A stretch of 64,000 nucleotides of DNA from Phytoseiulus persimilis (lineage: Eukaryota; Arthropoda; Arachnida; Mesostigmata; Phytoseiidae), in assembly GCA_037576195.1 (NCBI GenBank), contig CM075104.1:564775-628774 (forward strand). The letters run 5' to 3'. Each line of letters opens with the position of its first letter. The first letter of the stretch is position 1. A model generated the notes under the pieces. It had not been told where the DNA came from, ran no database searches, and saw only the letters and a program-made list of their open reading frames with translations. The position numbers were made by a program, and so were the translations under genes. This document shows positions 32,270 to 45,315 of this stretch, piece after piece.

Positions 32270-35200
32270 ATAAAAAGAAAAACTCGACCCGGGAGAGCAA
32301 TGAAAATCCGAGTTGAATCATCCTCTTGGAGTAGGTCGATTTAGGTTAGGTGTTCGAAAAACTCTGGGCGAACGACCCCGCCTGAGTCTCGGAATCTTTC
32401 CGAGTCCAACCCCGAAAAGACTGAACATCGGCAATCAAGCTAACATATCGATAGCAGGTCGACTCGGAGTCGAGCCGAAGGGCTGCGGTCGTGATTCTTT
32501 CCAAGCCCACACTTGGGAGCCAGTCATAGTAGGGGTCGAATAGTCACACGTCTTAGTCTCCAATTGACAAGAGAGCAACTCGACCCGGGAGAGCAATACA
32601 AATCCTAGTTGAATCATGATCTTGGAGTAGGTTGATTTAGGATAGGCGTTAGAAAAACTCTGGGCGAGCGACCGTGCCAGAGTCTCGGAATCTGTCCAAG
32701 TCCAACCTCGAGAAGGCTGAACATCGGCAATCAAGCTGAGAAATCGATAGCAAGTCGATTCGGAGTCGAGCCGTAGGGCTGCGGTCGGGATTCTTTCTGA
32801 GCCTACACTTGGGAGTCAGTCATATAGGGGGTCCAATGGTCAAATGTCGTAGTCTCTGATAGACAAGAGAACAACTCAGCAAGGGAGAGCAATACAAATC
32901 CGAGTTGAATCATCCTCTTGGAGTAGGTGGATTTAGGATAGGTGTTAGAGAAACTAAGGGAGAGCGACCCTGCCAGAGTCTCGCAATCTGTCCAAGTACA
33001 CACTTGGGAGTTGGTCATAGTGGGGGTCCAATAGTCGAACGTCGTAGTCTCCAACAGACGAGAGAACAACTCAACCCGGGGAAGCAATACAAATCCGAGT
33101 TAAATCATCCTCTTGGAGTAGGTCGATTCAGTTTAGGTGTTGGAGAAACTCTGAGCGAGCGACCCCGCCAGAGCCTCGGAATCTATCCGAGTCCAACCTC
33201 GAAAAGACTGAACATCGGCAAACAAGCTAGCACATCGATAGGAAGTCGATTCGGAGTCGAGCCGAAGGGCTGCGGTCGGGATTCTCTCCAAGCCCACACT
33301 TGGGAGTCAGTCATAGTGGGGGTCCAATAGTCACAAGTCGTAGACTCCAATAGACGAGAGAACAACTCAACCCGAATGAGCAATACAAATCCGAGTTGAA
33401 TCATCCTCTTGGAGTGGGTCGATTCAGTTTAGACGTTGGAGAAACTCTGAGCGAGCGACCCCGCCAGAGGCTCGGAATCTTTCGAGTCCAACCTCGAAAG
33501 GACTGAACATCGGCAAACAAGCTAGCACATCGATAGGAAGTCGATTCAGAGTCGATCTGAAGGGCTGCGGTCGAGATTCTTTCTAAGCCCACACTTGGGA
33601 GCCAGTCATAGTAGGGGTCGAATAGTCACACGTCTTAGTCTCCAATTGACAAGAGAACAACTCAACCCGGGGAAGCAATACAAATCCGAGTTAAATCATC
33701 CTCTTGGAGTAGGTCGATTCAGTTTAGGTGTTGGAGAAACTCTAAGCGAGCGACCCTGCCAGAGTCTCGGAATCCTTCCGAGTCCAACCTCGAAAAGACT
33801 GAACATCGGCAAACAAGCTAGCACATCGATAGGAAGTCGATTCGGAGTCGAGCCGAAGGGCTGCGGTCGGGATTCTTCCTAAGCTCACACTTGGGAGTCA
33901 GTCATAGTGGGGGTCCAATAGTCACACGTCGTAGTCTCCAATACATAAAAAGAACAACTCAACCCGGGGGAGCAATACAAATCCGAGTTGAATCATCCTC
34001 TTGGAGTAGGTCGATTTAGGTTGGGTGTTCGAAAAACTCTGGGCGAGCGACCCTGCCAGAGTCTCGGAATCTGTCCAAGTTCAAACTCGAGAAGACTGAA
34101 CATCGGCAATCAAGCTAACATATCGATAGCAGGTCGACACGGAGTCGAGCCGAAGGGCTGCGGTCGAGATTCTTTCCAAGCCCACACTTGGGAGCCAGTC
34201 ATAGTAGGGGTCAAATAGTCAAACGTCGTAGTCTCTGATAGACAAGAGAACAACTCAACCCGGGGAAGCAATACAAATCCGAGTTGAATCATCCTCTTGG
34301 AGTAGGTCGATTCAGTTTAGGTGTTGGAGAAACTCTAAGCGAGCGACCCTGCCAGAGTCTCGGAATCCTTCCGAGTCCAACCTCGAAAAGACTGAACATC
34401 GGCAAACAAGCTAGCACATCGATAGGAAGTCGATTCGGAGTCGAGCCGAAGGGCTGCGGTCGGGATTCTTCCTAAGCTCACACTTGGGAGTCAGTCATAG
34501 TGGGGGTCCAATAGTCACACGTCGTAGTCTCCAATACATAAAAAGAACAACTCGACCCGGGAGAGCAATGAAAATCCGAGTTGAATCATCCTCTTGGAGT
34601 AGGTCGATTTAGGTTAGGTGTTCGAAAAACTCTGGGCGAACGACCCCGCCTGAGTCTCGGAATCTTTCCGAGTCCAACCCCGAAAAGACTGAACATCGGC
34701 AATCAAGCTAACATATCGATAGCAGGTCGACTCGGAGTCGAGCCGAAGGGCTGCGGTCGAGATTCTTTCCAAGCCCACACTTGGGAGCCAGTCATAGTAG
34801 GGGTCGAATAGTCACACGTCTTAGTCTCCAATTGACAAGAGAGCAACTCGACCCGGGAGAGCAATACAAATCCTAGTTGAATCATGATCTTGGAGTAGGT
34901 TGATTTAGGATAGGCGTTAGAAAAACTCTGGGCGAGCGACCGTGCCAGAGTCTCGGAATCTGTCCAAGTCCAACCTCGAGAAGGCTGAACATCGGCAATC
35001 AAGCTGAGAAATCGATAGCAAGTCGATTCGGAGTCGAGCCGTAGGGCTGCGGTCGGGATTCTTTCTGAGCCTACACTTGGGAGTCAGTCATATAGGGGGT
35101 CCAATGGTCAAATGTCGTAGTCTCTGATAGACAAGAGAACAACTCAGCAAGGGAGAGCAATACAAATCCGAGTTGAATCATCCTCTTGGAGTAGGTGGAT

Positions 35201-38200
35201 TTAGGATAGGTGTTAGAAAAACTAAGGGAGAGCGACCCTGCCAGAGTCTCGCAATCTGTCCAAGTACACACTTGGGAGTTGGTCATAGTGGGGGTCCAAT
35301 AGTCGAACGTCGTAGTCTCCAACAGACGAGAGAACAACTCAACCCGGGGAAGCAATACAAATCCGAGTTAAATCATCCTCTTGGAGTAGGTCGATTCAGT
35401 TTAGGTGTTGGAGAAACTCTGAGCGAGCGACCCCGCCAGAGGCTCGGAATCTATCCGAGTCCAACCTCGAAAAGACTGAACATCGGCAAACAAGCTAGCA
35501 CATCGATAGGAAGTCGATTCGGAGTCGAGCCGAAGGGCTGCGGTCGGGATTCTCTCCAAGCCCACACTTGGGAGTCAGTCATAGTGGGGGTCCAATAGTC
35601 ACAAGTCGTAGACTCCAATAGACGAGAGAACAACTCAACCCGAATGAGCAATACAAATCCGAGTTGAATCATCCTCTTGGAGTGGGTCGATTTAGGTTAG
35701 GTGTCCGAAGAACTCTGGGCGAGCGACCCTGACAGAGTCTCGGAATCTGTCCTAGTCCACACTTAGGAGTCAGTCATAGTGGGGGTCCAATAGTCAAACG
35801 TCGTAGTCTCCAACAGACGGGAGAACAACTCAACCCGAGTGAGCAACACAAATCCGAGTTGAATCATCCTCTTGGAGTAGGTCGATTTAGATTAGACGTT
35901 TGAAAAACTCTAAGCGAGCGACCCTGCCAGAGTCTAGGAATCTGTCCAAGTCCAACCTCGAGAAGACTGAACATCGGCGATCAAGCTAACACATCGATAG
36001 CAGGTCGACTCGGAGTCGAGCCGAAGGGCTGCGGTCGAGATTCTTTCCAAGCCCACACTTGGGAGTCAGTCATAGTGGGGGTCCAATAGTCACACGTCGT
36101 AGTCTCCAATACATAAAAAGAACAACTCAACCCGGGGGAGCAATACAAATCCGAGTTAAATCATCCTCTTGGAGTAGGTCGATTTAGGTTAGGTGTTCGA
36201 AAAACTCTGGGCGAGCGACCCTGCCAGAGTCTCGGAATCTGTCCAAGTTCAAACTCGAGAAGACTGAACATCGGCAATCAAGCTAACATATCGATAGCAG
36301 GTCGACTCGGAGTCGAGCCGAAGGGCTGCGGTCGAGATTCTTTCCAAGCCCACACTTGGGAGCCAGTCATAGTAGGGGTCAAATAGTCAAACGTCGTAGT
36401 CTCTGATAGACAAGAGAACAACTCAACCCGGGGAAGCAATACAAATCCGAGTTGAATCATCCTCTTGGAGTAGGTCGATTCAGTTTAGGTGTTGGAGAAA
36501 CTCTGAGCGAGCGACCCTGCCAGAGTCTCGGAATCCTTCCGAGTCCAACCTCGAAAAGACTGAACATCGGCAAACAAGCTAGCACATCGATAGGAAGTCG
36601 ATTCGGAGTCGAGCCGAAGGGCTGCGGTCGGGATTCTTCCTAAGCTCACACTTGGGAGTCAGTCATAGTGGGGGTCCAATAGTCACACGTCGTAGTCTCC
36701 AATACATAAAAAGAACAACTCGACCCGGGAGAGCAATGAAAATCCGAGTTGAATCATCCTCTTGGAGTAGGTCGATTTAGGTTAGGTGTTCGAAAAACTC
36801 TGGGCGAACGACCCCGCCTGAGTCTCGGAATCTTTCCGAGTCCAACCCCGAAAAGACTGAACACCGGCAATCAAGCTAACATATCGATAGCAGGTCGACT
36901 CGGAGTCGAGCCGAAGGGCTGCGGTCGAGATTCTTTCCAAGCCCACACTTGGGAGCCAGTCATAGTAGGGGTCGAATAGTCACACGTCTTAGTCTCCAAT
37001 TGACGAGAGAGCAACTCGACCCGGGAGAGCAATACAAATCCTAGTTGAATCATGATCTTGGAGTAGGTTGATTCAGGATAGGCGTTAGAAAAACTCTGGG
37101 CGAGCGACCGTGCCAGAGTCTCGGAATCTGTCCAAGTCCAACCTCGAGAAGGCTGAACATCGGCAATCAAGCTAAGAAATCGATAGCAAGTCGATTCGGA
37201 GTCGAGCCGTAGGGCTGCGGTCGGGATTCTTTCTGAGCCTACACTTGGGAGTCAGTCATAGTGGGGGTCCAATAGTCACACGTCGTAGTCTCCAATACAT
37301 AAAAAGAACAACTCGACCCGGGAGAGCAATGAAAATCCGAGTTGAATCATCCTCTTGGAGTAGGTCGATTCAGTTTAGACGTTGCAGAAATTCTGAGCGA
37401 GCGACCCCGCCAGAGGCTCGGAATCTTTGCGAGTCCAACCTCGAAAAGACTGAACATCGGCAAACAAGCTAGCACATCGATAGGAAGTCGATTCGGAGTC
37501 GAGCTGAAGGGCTGCGGTCGAGATTCTTTCTACGCCCACACTTGGGAGCCAGTCATAGTAGGGGTCGAATAGTCACACGTCTTAGTCTCCAATTGACAAG
37601 AGAACAACTCAACCCGGGGAAGCAATACAAATCCGAGTTAAATCATCCTCTTGGAGTAGGTCGATTCAGTTTAGGTGTTGGAGAAACTCTAAGCGAGCGA
37701 CCCTGCCAGAGTCTCGAAATCCTTCCGAGTCCAACCTCGAAAAGACTGAACATCGGCAAACAAGCTGGCACATCGATAGGAAGTCGATTCGGAGTCGAGC
37801 CGAAGGGCTGCGATCGGGATTTTTCCTAAGCTCACACTTGGGAGTCAGTCACAGTGGGGGTCCAATAGTCACACGTCGTAGTCTCCAATACATAAAAAGA
37901 ACAACTGAACCCGGGGGAGCAATACAAATCCGAGTTAAATCATCCTCTTGGAGTAGGTCGATTTAGGTTAGGTGTTCGAAAAACTCTGGGCGAGCGACCC
38001 TGCCAGAGTCTCGGAATCTGTCCAAGTTCAAACTCGAGAAGACTGAACATCGGCAATCAAGCTAACATATCGATAGCAGGTTGACTCGGAGTCGAGCCGA
38101 AGGGCTGCGGTCGAGATTCTTTCCAAGCCCACACTTGGGAGCCAGTCATAGTAGGGGTCAAATAGTCAAACGTCGTAGTCTCTGATAGACAAGAGAACAA

Positions 38201-40132
38201 CTCAACCCGGGGAAGCAATACAAATCCGAGTTGAATCATCCTCTTGGAGTAGGTCGATTCAGTTTAGGTGTTGGAGAAACTCTGAGCGAGCGACCCTGCC
38301 AGAGTCCCGGAATCCTTCCGAGTCCAACCTCGAAAAGACTGAACATCGGCAAACAAGCTAGCACATCGATAGGAAGTCGATTCGGAGTCGAGCCGAAGGG
38401 CTGCGGTCGGGATTCTTCCTAAGCTCACACTTGGGAGTCAGTCATAGTGGGGGTCCAATAGTCACACGTCGTAGTCTCCAATACATAAAAAGAACAACTC
38501 GACCCGGGAGAGCAATGAAAATCCGAGTTGAATCATCCTCTTGGAGTAGGTCGATTTAGGTTAGGTGTTCGAAAAACTCTGGGCGAACGACCCCGCCTGA
38601 GTCTCGGAATCTTTCCGAGTCCAACCCCGAAAAGACTGAACATCGGCAATCAAGCTAACATATCGATAGCAGGTCGACTCGGAGTCGAGCCGAAGGGCTG
38701 CGGTCGAGATTCTTTCCAAGCCCACACTTGGGAGCCAGTCATAGTAGGGGTCGAATAGTCACACGTCTTAGTCTCCAATTGACAAGAGAGCAACTCGACC
38801 CGGGAGAGCAATACAAATCCTAGTTGAATCATGATCTTGGAGTAGGTTGATTCAGGATAGGCGTTAGAAAAACTCTGGGCGAGCGACCGTGCCAGAGTCT
38901 CGGAATCTGTCCAAGTCCAACCTCGAGAAGGCTGAACATCGGCAATCAAGCTAAGAAATCGATAGCAAGTCGATTCGGAGTCGAGCCGTAGGGCTGCGGT
39001 CGGGATTCTTTCTGAGCCTACACTTGGGAGTCAGTCATATAGGGGGTCCAAAGGTCAAATGTCGTAGTCTCTGATAGACAAGAGAACAACTCAGCAAGGG
39101 AGAGCAATACAAATCCGAGTTGAATCATCCTCTTGGAGTAGGTGGATTTAGGATAGGTGTTAGAAAAACTAAGGGAGAGCGACCCTGCCAGAGTCTCGCA
39201 ATCTGTCCAAGTACACACTTGGGAGTTGGTCATAGTGGGGGTCCAATAGTCGAACGTCGTAGTCTCCAACAGACGAGAGAACAACTCAACCCGGGGAAGC
39301 AATACAAATCCGAGTTAAATCATCCTCTTGGAGTAGGTCGATTCAGTTTAGGTGTTGGAGAAACTCTGAGCGAGCGACCCCGCCAGAGGCTCGGAATCTA
39401 TCCGAGTCCAACCTCGAAAAGACTGAACATCGGCAAACAAGCTAGCACATCGATAGGAAGTCGATTCGGAGTCGAGCCGAAGGGCTGCGGTCGGGATTCT
39501 CTCTAAGCCCACACTTGGGAGTCAGTCATAGTGGGGGTCCAATAGTCACAAGTCGTAGACTCCAATAGACGAGAGAACAACTCAACCCGAATGAGCAATA
39601 CAAATCCGAGTTGAATCATCCTCTTGGAGTGGGTCGATTTAGGTTAGGTGTCCGAAGAACTCTGGGCGAGCGACCCTGACAGAGTCTCGGAATCTGTCCT
39701 AGTCCACACTTAGGAGTCAGTCATAGTGGGGGTCCAATAGTCAAACGTCGTAGTCTCCAACAGACGGGAGAACAACTCAACCCGAGTGAGCAACACAAAT
39801 CCGAGTTGAATCATCCTCTTGGAGTAGGTCGATTTAGATTAGACGTTAGAAAAACTCTAAGCGAGCGACCCTGCCAGAGTCTCGGAATCTGTCCAAGTCC
39901 AACCTCGAGAAGACTGAACATCGGCGATCAAGCTAACACATCGATAGCAGGTCGAGTCGGAGTCGAGCCGTAGGGCTGCGGTCGGGATTCTTCCTAAGCT
40001 CACACTTGGGAGTCAGTCATAGTGGGGGTCCAACAGTCACACGTCGTAGTCTCCAATACATAAAAGAACAACTCAACCCGGGGGAGCAATACAAATCCGA
40101 GTTGAGTCATCCTCTTGGAGTAGGTCGATTTA
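32270..40132. repeat. 297-bp satellite array, block 3 (duplicate of block 1)
   Basis: Repeats 15791-23653 monomer by monomer at offset 16479, including rare variants. Confidence 0.9.
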
Positions 40133-40142
40133 GGTTAGGTGT

Positions 40143-40441
40143 TCGAGAAAGTGCTGAGTCAGGCACTCATCGCGGAAACGCACGTAACTGACGGAAGGGA
40201 CCAGGCTTTCGACGTGGGTACGTCCGTTGAAGGGGAAGACAGGAGCGCGGCCCTAAAAAGGGCTCGCGACCAGTTAACTCCGGAAGCCGCGAACACAAAG
40301 TCGAAAAAACAGTTGATAGATCCGTTCGCGGACGTCGACCGGGCGTTCGAAAACCTGGCGGAGTGTCTGGACGAGATCTCCACGGAGTCTCAGAAACGAA
40401 ACGTGCTTATTACAATCAAGCACGTCTGTAGAGATAAGCTG
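40143..40441 (+). mobile_element. Isolated 5' fragment of element 1, second copy
   Basis: Same as 23664-23962, carried by the segmental duplication. Confidence 0.8.
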
Positions 40442-40609
40442 TAGGGCTGCGGTCGGGATTCTTCCTAAGCTCACACTTGGGAGTCAGTCATAGTGGGGGT
40501 CCAACAGTCACACGTCGTAGTCTCCAATACATAAGAGAACAACTCAACCCGGGGGAGCAATACAAATCCGAGTTGAATCATCCTCTTGGAGTAGGTCGAT
40601 TTAGGTTAG

Positions 40610-42583
40610 GTGTGCGAGAAAGTGCTGAGTCAGGCACTCATCGCGGAAACGCACGTAACTGACGGAAGGGACCAGGCTTTCGACGTGGGTACGTCCGTTG
40701 AAGGGAAAGACAGGAGCGCGGCCCTAAAAAGGGCTCGCAACCAGTTAACTCCGGAAGCCGCGAACACAAAGTCGAAAAAACAGCTGATAGATCCGTTCGC
40801 GGACGTCGACCGGGCGTTCGAAAACCTGGCGGAGTGTCTGGACGAGATCTTCACGGAGTCTCAGAAACGAAACGTGCTTATTACAATCAAGCACGTCTGC
40901 AGAGATAAGCTGCCGCCGGCACTTTCCACGCTGAGGGAGGCGATAAGATTGGCTAACATAGACAATGGAGCCCAGAGAAGGGCCATGCAGTGCATGCAAG
41001 TAACCATTGACGGATATCGACTGAAGGAGGCTAGCGCAGGGTCGAAAACTGACGAGGCATCGAACGTATGCTCGAAGTGTCGGACCAGGGAGCGCGACGT
41101 CGAAGCGGAAAAGGCACGCGCGGAGGCGACCAGGTGTGCGGAAATCGTGGAGGCACTTGATGCGGCCGTGACCGACGATGATCTTCTAAAGGTTGTCGAC
41201 CAGGAGTGGCCGGCCTCGGCCTACTCGCGAACCGTGCGCTCGGATGCTGACGTGGAAGCCTCGCGGCACGTCCGGGTCATGATGATCACGGAGGGCGACT
41301 CGACGGATGAGGAGGAGCTGCGCAGGCTGGCCCTTCAGTTCCCATCAGCGATCCAAGTGGTCGGCAAGCCAGCCGGCTTCAGGGCAATCCTGAGGGCTGA
41401 GGACGGCATGCGGGTGCTCGGCTCGTCTGTCGAGGTCGAGGGGGGTTTCAGACATCTAGTCATCGGAGTCCTGCCCAAGGACGACGGCAGCGTCAAGGAA
41501 ATTCTCACGCTGGCGCGGACGCTACTGGCACCCGCTGGGAAGTTCACGGAGGAGGATGGCGAACTCCCACTCGTCTACCTCTCACCATCGAGACGGAGCT
41601 CGAGGGCGCTACAGGCCATAGAGGCGGCTTGCCGTCTGACCACGGAGGGCGGACTCACTGTCGAGGTCTGCACGAGGAAGGTCGCGACCAGTGCTACCGG
41701 AGCCCACAGCCAGCCATCCAAGGTGAGTATTCGGATCAAAGTTGGGACGCATAACAAATATGCGGATATAGTCAAGAACATCAGGGACAAAGTCGACGTC
41801 GAGAGCACCGGATCCCGGGTGCTAGACCTGGGAAGGAACAATGACGGGGACGTCATCCTCCGAGTTATGGAAAGCAAGGCGGGAGCCGGCACGGTTTTCT
41901 CGAGGGAGCTCACCGAGAAGCTGAACGCCGAGGTCGACTATCGTCAGTTGGGTCCGAAGACTACCACGGTTGCCCTATGGAACGTGAGTCCGTTGCTTTC
42001 GGGCAAGGGCATCGAAGAGGGACTCAGAAGACTCTTCGCCTTCGGGGACGACGTGACACTCAAAGTCACTGACCCGACGAGCGGGAGCGGACACGGGACA
42101 TGGCGCTCCCTAGTAACCACAACATCGGAGGCGGCTCAGGCAGTTCTGAGCCGCGGACCCTTCAAGATCAACGAAAATGGCAGGACGTGCCGACCGGAGC
42201 GGTGGCTCACGGTCCAAACATGCCATCGTTGTCAGAAGCCCGGCCACCGCGTGGCGGAATGCAAGGAAGAGGAGGCCCTGTCCCAGGCATGCCACAGGTG
42301 TGGTTCGCCGGAGCACAAGGTCCGCGAATGCACCTCCGACGTAGTAAGGTGCGTCGTGTGCAACGCGGATGGCCACCGCGCTCGAAGCGTGGCGTGCCCC
42401 GTGTACAAGGCGGCACTTGTGGACCTCCTCAAGTCCAAGAAGAGCGACGTAAATCGAGAGGCGGCACCTCCGAAGGGGCAAAAGAAGAAGAAGTCCAAGG
42501 TCACTATCCGAGCCGAAGACGACCAAGGCGACTGGATCCAGATCGGTTCCGGCGCTGGAGCAGGTGAACCCAACCCTCAGTAG
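40610..42583 (+). CDS. Element 1 copy 2 ORF1, gag-like protein
   Basis: The same 657-codon frame as 24131-26104, with three zinc knuckles and no ATG before codon 126. I see no residue difference from copy 1. Confidence 0.8.
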   Translation: MCEKVLSQALIAETHVTDGRDQAFDVGTSVEGKDRSAALKRARNQLTPEAANTKSKKQLIDPFADVDRAFENLAECLDEIFTESQKRNVLITIKHVCRDKLPPALSTLREAIRLANIDNGAQRRAMQCMQVTIDGYRLKEASAGSKTDEASNVCSKCRTRERDVEAEKARAEATRCAEIVEALDAAVTDDDLLKVVDQEWPASAYSRTVRSDADVEASRHVRVMMITEGDSTDEEELRRLALQFPSAIQVVGKPAGFRAILRAEDGMRVLGSSVEVEGGFRHLVIGVLPKDDGSVKEILTLARTLLAPAGKFTEEDGELPLVYLSPSRRSSRALQAIEAACRLTTEGGLTVEVCTRKVATSATGAHSQPSKVSIRIKVGTHNKYADIVKNIRDKVDVESTGSRVLDLGRNNDGDVILRVMESKAGAGTVFSRELTEKLNAEVDYRQLGPKTTTVALWNVSPLLSGKGIEEGLRRLFAFGDDVTLKVTDPTSGSGHGTWRSLVTTTSEAAQAVLSRGPFKINENGRTCRPERWLTVQTCHRCQKPGHRVAECKEEEALSQACHRCGSPEHKVRECTSDVVRCVVCNADGHRARSVACPVYKAALVDLLKSKKSDVNREAAPPKGQKKKKSKVTIRAEDDQGDWIQIGSGAGAGEPNPQ

Positions 42584-42585
42584 TG

Positions 42586-45315
42586 ATGCCAAGGCTAAAA
42601 GTACTACAGATCAATCTTAACCGGGACCGCACGGCGCACGATGTGCTAGACGACACCATTGGGGCGCAGGCTATCGACCTGTGCCTGATGTCGGAGCCAA
42701 ACCGTGCCCGGGCCCGGGCGACGATCGATTGGATAGTCGACGCGGAGGCGGATACTGCTGTGTGGTATGGGGGGGCTCAGCGAGCCGTCCGACGCTTTGG
42801 GACCGGGGCGGGCTTCAGTTGGGTTCAAGTGGACGGAGTGGGCACTTTTTTCAGCGTCTACTTCTCACCGAACAAGACGGTGGAGGAATTCAGGGGTTTC
42901 CTTGAGGGTGTTGGGGACGCGATCAACGGGATAGGCAGGGGGCCCTTTTCAATTACAGGAGACTTCAACGCGGCTTCACCCACCTGGGGCAGCTGGCTGG
43001 AAGACCAACGAGGGCGAGAGGTCCTGGAGTGGACGGCACAAAGACAGCTCAGCCTCCTGAACGATGGTGTCGAGCCCACGTTCAGAAGAGCAAGAGGCGG
43101 CCAGCTGCAGGAATCCTTCCTCGATCTCACTTTTGTTTCAGAAGAGATGATCGGCGTGGTCTCTGGCTGGAGGGTCCTGGAGGAAGACAGTCAGAGCGAC
43201 CACAGGTACCTCTACTTCGAGGTTTCCCTGGCTGACGAAATTCGTGCACCAGTAGCCCAGCGCAAGACGTGGCAGCTGCGGAGGTTGGACAAAACCGTCC
43301 TCCGTGCCTCACTTGCTGACGGATGCGAGAGTCTGGGCGAGGATACGGCGACCGCCGACGACCTCCAGAGCATAATGGAAACGGCCTGTCGGAAATCTGG
43401 CCCGAGCTCGGGACCGTACACGGGAGCTCACAAACCCAAGTTCTGGTGGACAGAGCAGATCGCGGCCACCCGGGCTACCTGCAACCGACTCAACAGAGCC
43501 ATGACGAGAGCGTACGGCTTTCGGAAACGAGAGAGACGGCGCAACGGCTTGGCGGACGAGAACGAACAGAACCTGCGGCCACCGCCCGAAGTCGAGCGTT
43601 ACAAACGCGCCGCCGAGGGCCTCCGTGGACTGATTCGGAAAGCGAAAAGGGACAAATGGAAGGAACTTATCGGGGCGGTTGACAAAGATGTTTGGGGGCT
43701 ACCCTACCGGGTGGTCATGAGGAAGCTTCGCAAGAGGCCCCCTGCGATCCCCCCGGACATTCTGGACTCCACCGTCCACGAACTTTTCCCAACCCAGGTC
43801 GCGAGGCCCCCTCGCTCGTTCCACGTCGACGACGAAGACGTCCCGGAGGTTTCGGACGATGAGCTGACCTGGGCCAAAGAGCGCCTCGCCGGCGGTAAGG
43901 CGCCCGGACCCGACGGGATTCCACCGTCGGTGGCCAAGATGCTGGTCACCGAGGGCGGGGGTAAGATTAGGAAGCTCTTCACTAGGTGTCTAAAGGAGGA
44001 TAGATTCCCGGGGATCTGGAAAAGGGCGCTTCTCGCGCTGATACCAAAGCCAGGGGTCACGGGGAAATTTCGTCCCATATGCCTCCTTAACGCTCTGGGC
44101 AAAATTTTCGAGTACATCATTCTGCAAAGGATCGAGCACGAAATAGGCACTAAGAGCGCTCTATCGGATAGGCAATATGGCTTCAGGAAGGGCAGGTCAA
44201 CTCTTGGAGCTCTGGAAGCAGTTCTGCAACGCGCCAGGACGGAGAGGGAGAAAGGCACGCCGAAGACGAGGAACTTCGTACTTCTCATACTCCTGGACGT
44301 CAAGAACGCATTCAACTCGGCCAACTGGGGGGTAATCATGGATAGCTTAACGGGCAAGGGTTTCTCCCAATACCTCTGCAGGCTACTCTCGGATTATCTC
44401 GCGAACCGCTGGCTGGAAGCGGGTGGACGGAGCTACGAGGTCACCGCTGGTGTCCCCCAGGGATCGATCCTCGGACCGACTCTCTGGAATCTCGCCTATG
44501 ACGGGGTTCTGGAAATGAACCAGCCCGAAGGAGTAGAGACGATTGGCTATGCCGACGACCTCGCTCTGCTGGTAACGGCACGGGATCTGGTCACCCTAAA
44601 GGAGAGGGCGAATGAAGCTTGTGCACGGGTGGTAGAGTGGATGAATTCCCGCCATCTGAAGCTCGCGCCTGCCAAGACTGAGGCCCTCTTCCTGTCAGGC
44701 CGGAAACGGACGAGCGCCTTTGGCGGCCTCGTGGTGGACGGACACCTCGTAGAGATCAAGAAGTCTGCGAAATATCTCGGGACTGTCCTCGACGCCGCAC
44801 TCACCGGAAATGCGCATATCAACAAGATATGCCTCGGAGTGCAGCGGATCTCCCTGAACCTTGGACGAATCTTACCGCGCTGCGGAGGGTGCTCGGAGGA
44901 AAACCGAAGACTGCTGGCCTCAGTGGCCGAAAGCATGGCTATGTACGCGGCGTCCGTTTGGAGCGACTTGGCTTTGCGAACGAGGCACAACCGGATGAAG
45001 TTGCGGTCGGCCCAGCGGACACTGGCTATCAGGGTATGCCGGGCATACCGGACGGTCTCGACGGACGCACTCCTGGTGCTTGCTCGGACGCTGCCTTGGG
45101 ACCCCCTGGCGGGGGAACGGCGCTCGCACTACACGGCTCAAAACTTCGACCTCGTACACGCCCGAGAGGCAACAATGCGCATATGGGAAGAGGAGTGGAC
45201 CTCGGTAAGACCTGAGGAGGCGCTCACGGGAGCATGGACGAGGCACTTGATCCCGGACCTCGGTGAGTGGTTCAACCGCCCTGGCGGCGAGCTATCCTAC
45301 GAAGCCACGTTTTGA
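42586..45315 (+). CDS. Element 1 copy 2 ORF2, endonuclease-reverse transcriptase
   Basis: The same protein as 26107-28836: endonuclease motifs, RT with YADD, and the same premature TGA after the four-base loss. The ORF1 stop and ORF2 start are again TAGTGATG. Confidence 0.88.
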   Translation: MPRLKVLQINLNRDRTAHDVLDDTIGAQAIDLCLMSEPNRARARATIDWIVDAEADTAVWYGGAQRAVRRFGTGAGFSWVQVDGVGTFFSVYFSPNKTVEEFRGFLEGVGDAINGIGRGPFSITGDFNAASPTWGSWLEDQRGREVLEWTAQRQLSLLNDGVEPTFRRARGGQLQESFLDLTFVSEEMIGVVSGWRVLEEDSQSDHRYLYFEVSLADEIRAPVAQRKTWQLRRLDKTVLRASLADGCESLGEDTATADDLQSIMETACRKSGPSSGPYTGAHKPKFWWTEQIAATRATCNRLNRAMTRAYGFRKRERRRNGLADENEQNLRPPPEVERYKRAAEGLRGLIRKAKRDKWKELIGAVDKDVWGLPYRVVMRKLRKRPPAIPPDILDSTVHELFPTQVARPPRSFHVDDEDVPEVSDDELTWAKERLAGGKAPGPDGIPPSVAKMLVTEGGGKIRKLFTRCLKEDRFPGIWKRALLALIPKPGVTGKFRPICLLNALGKIFEYIILQRIEHEIGTKSALSDRQYGFRKGRSTLGALEAVLQRARTEREKGTPKTRNFVLLILLDVKNAFNSANWGVIMDSLTGKGFSQYLCRLLSDYLANRWLEAGGRSYEVTAGVPQGSILGPTLWNLAYDGVLEMNQPEGVETIGYADDLALLVTARDLVTLKERANEACARVVEWMNSRHLKLAPAKTEALFLSGRKRTSAFGGLVVDGHLVEIKKSAKYLGTVLDAALTGNAHINKICLGVQRISLNLGRILPRCGGCSEENRRLLASVAESMAMYAASVWSDLALRTRHNRMKLRSAQRTLAIRVCRAYRTVSTDALLVLARTLPWDPLAGERRSHYTAQNFDLVHAREATMRIWEEEWTSVRPEEALTGAWTRHLIPDLGEWFNRPGGELSYEATF

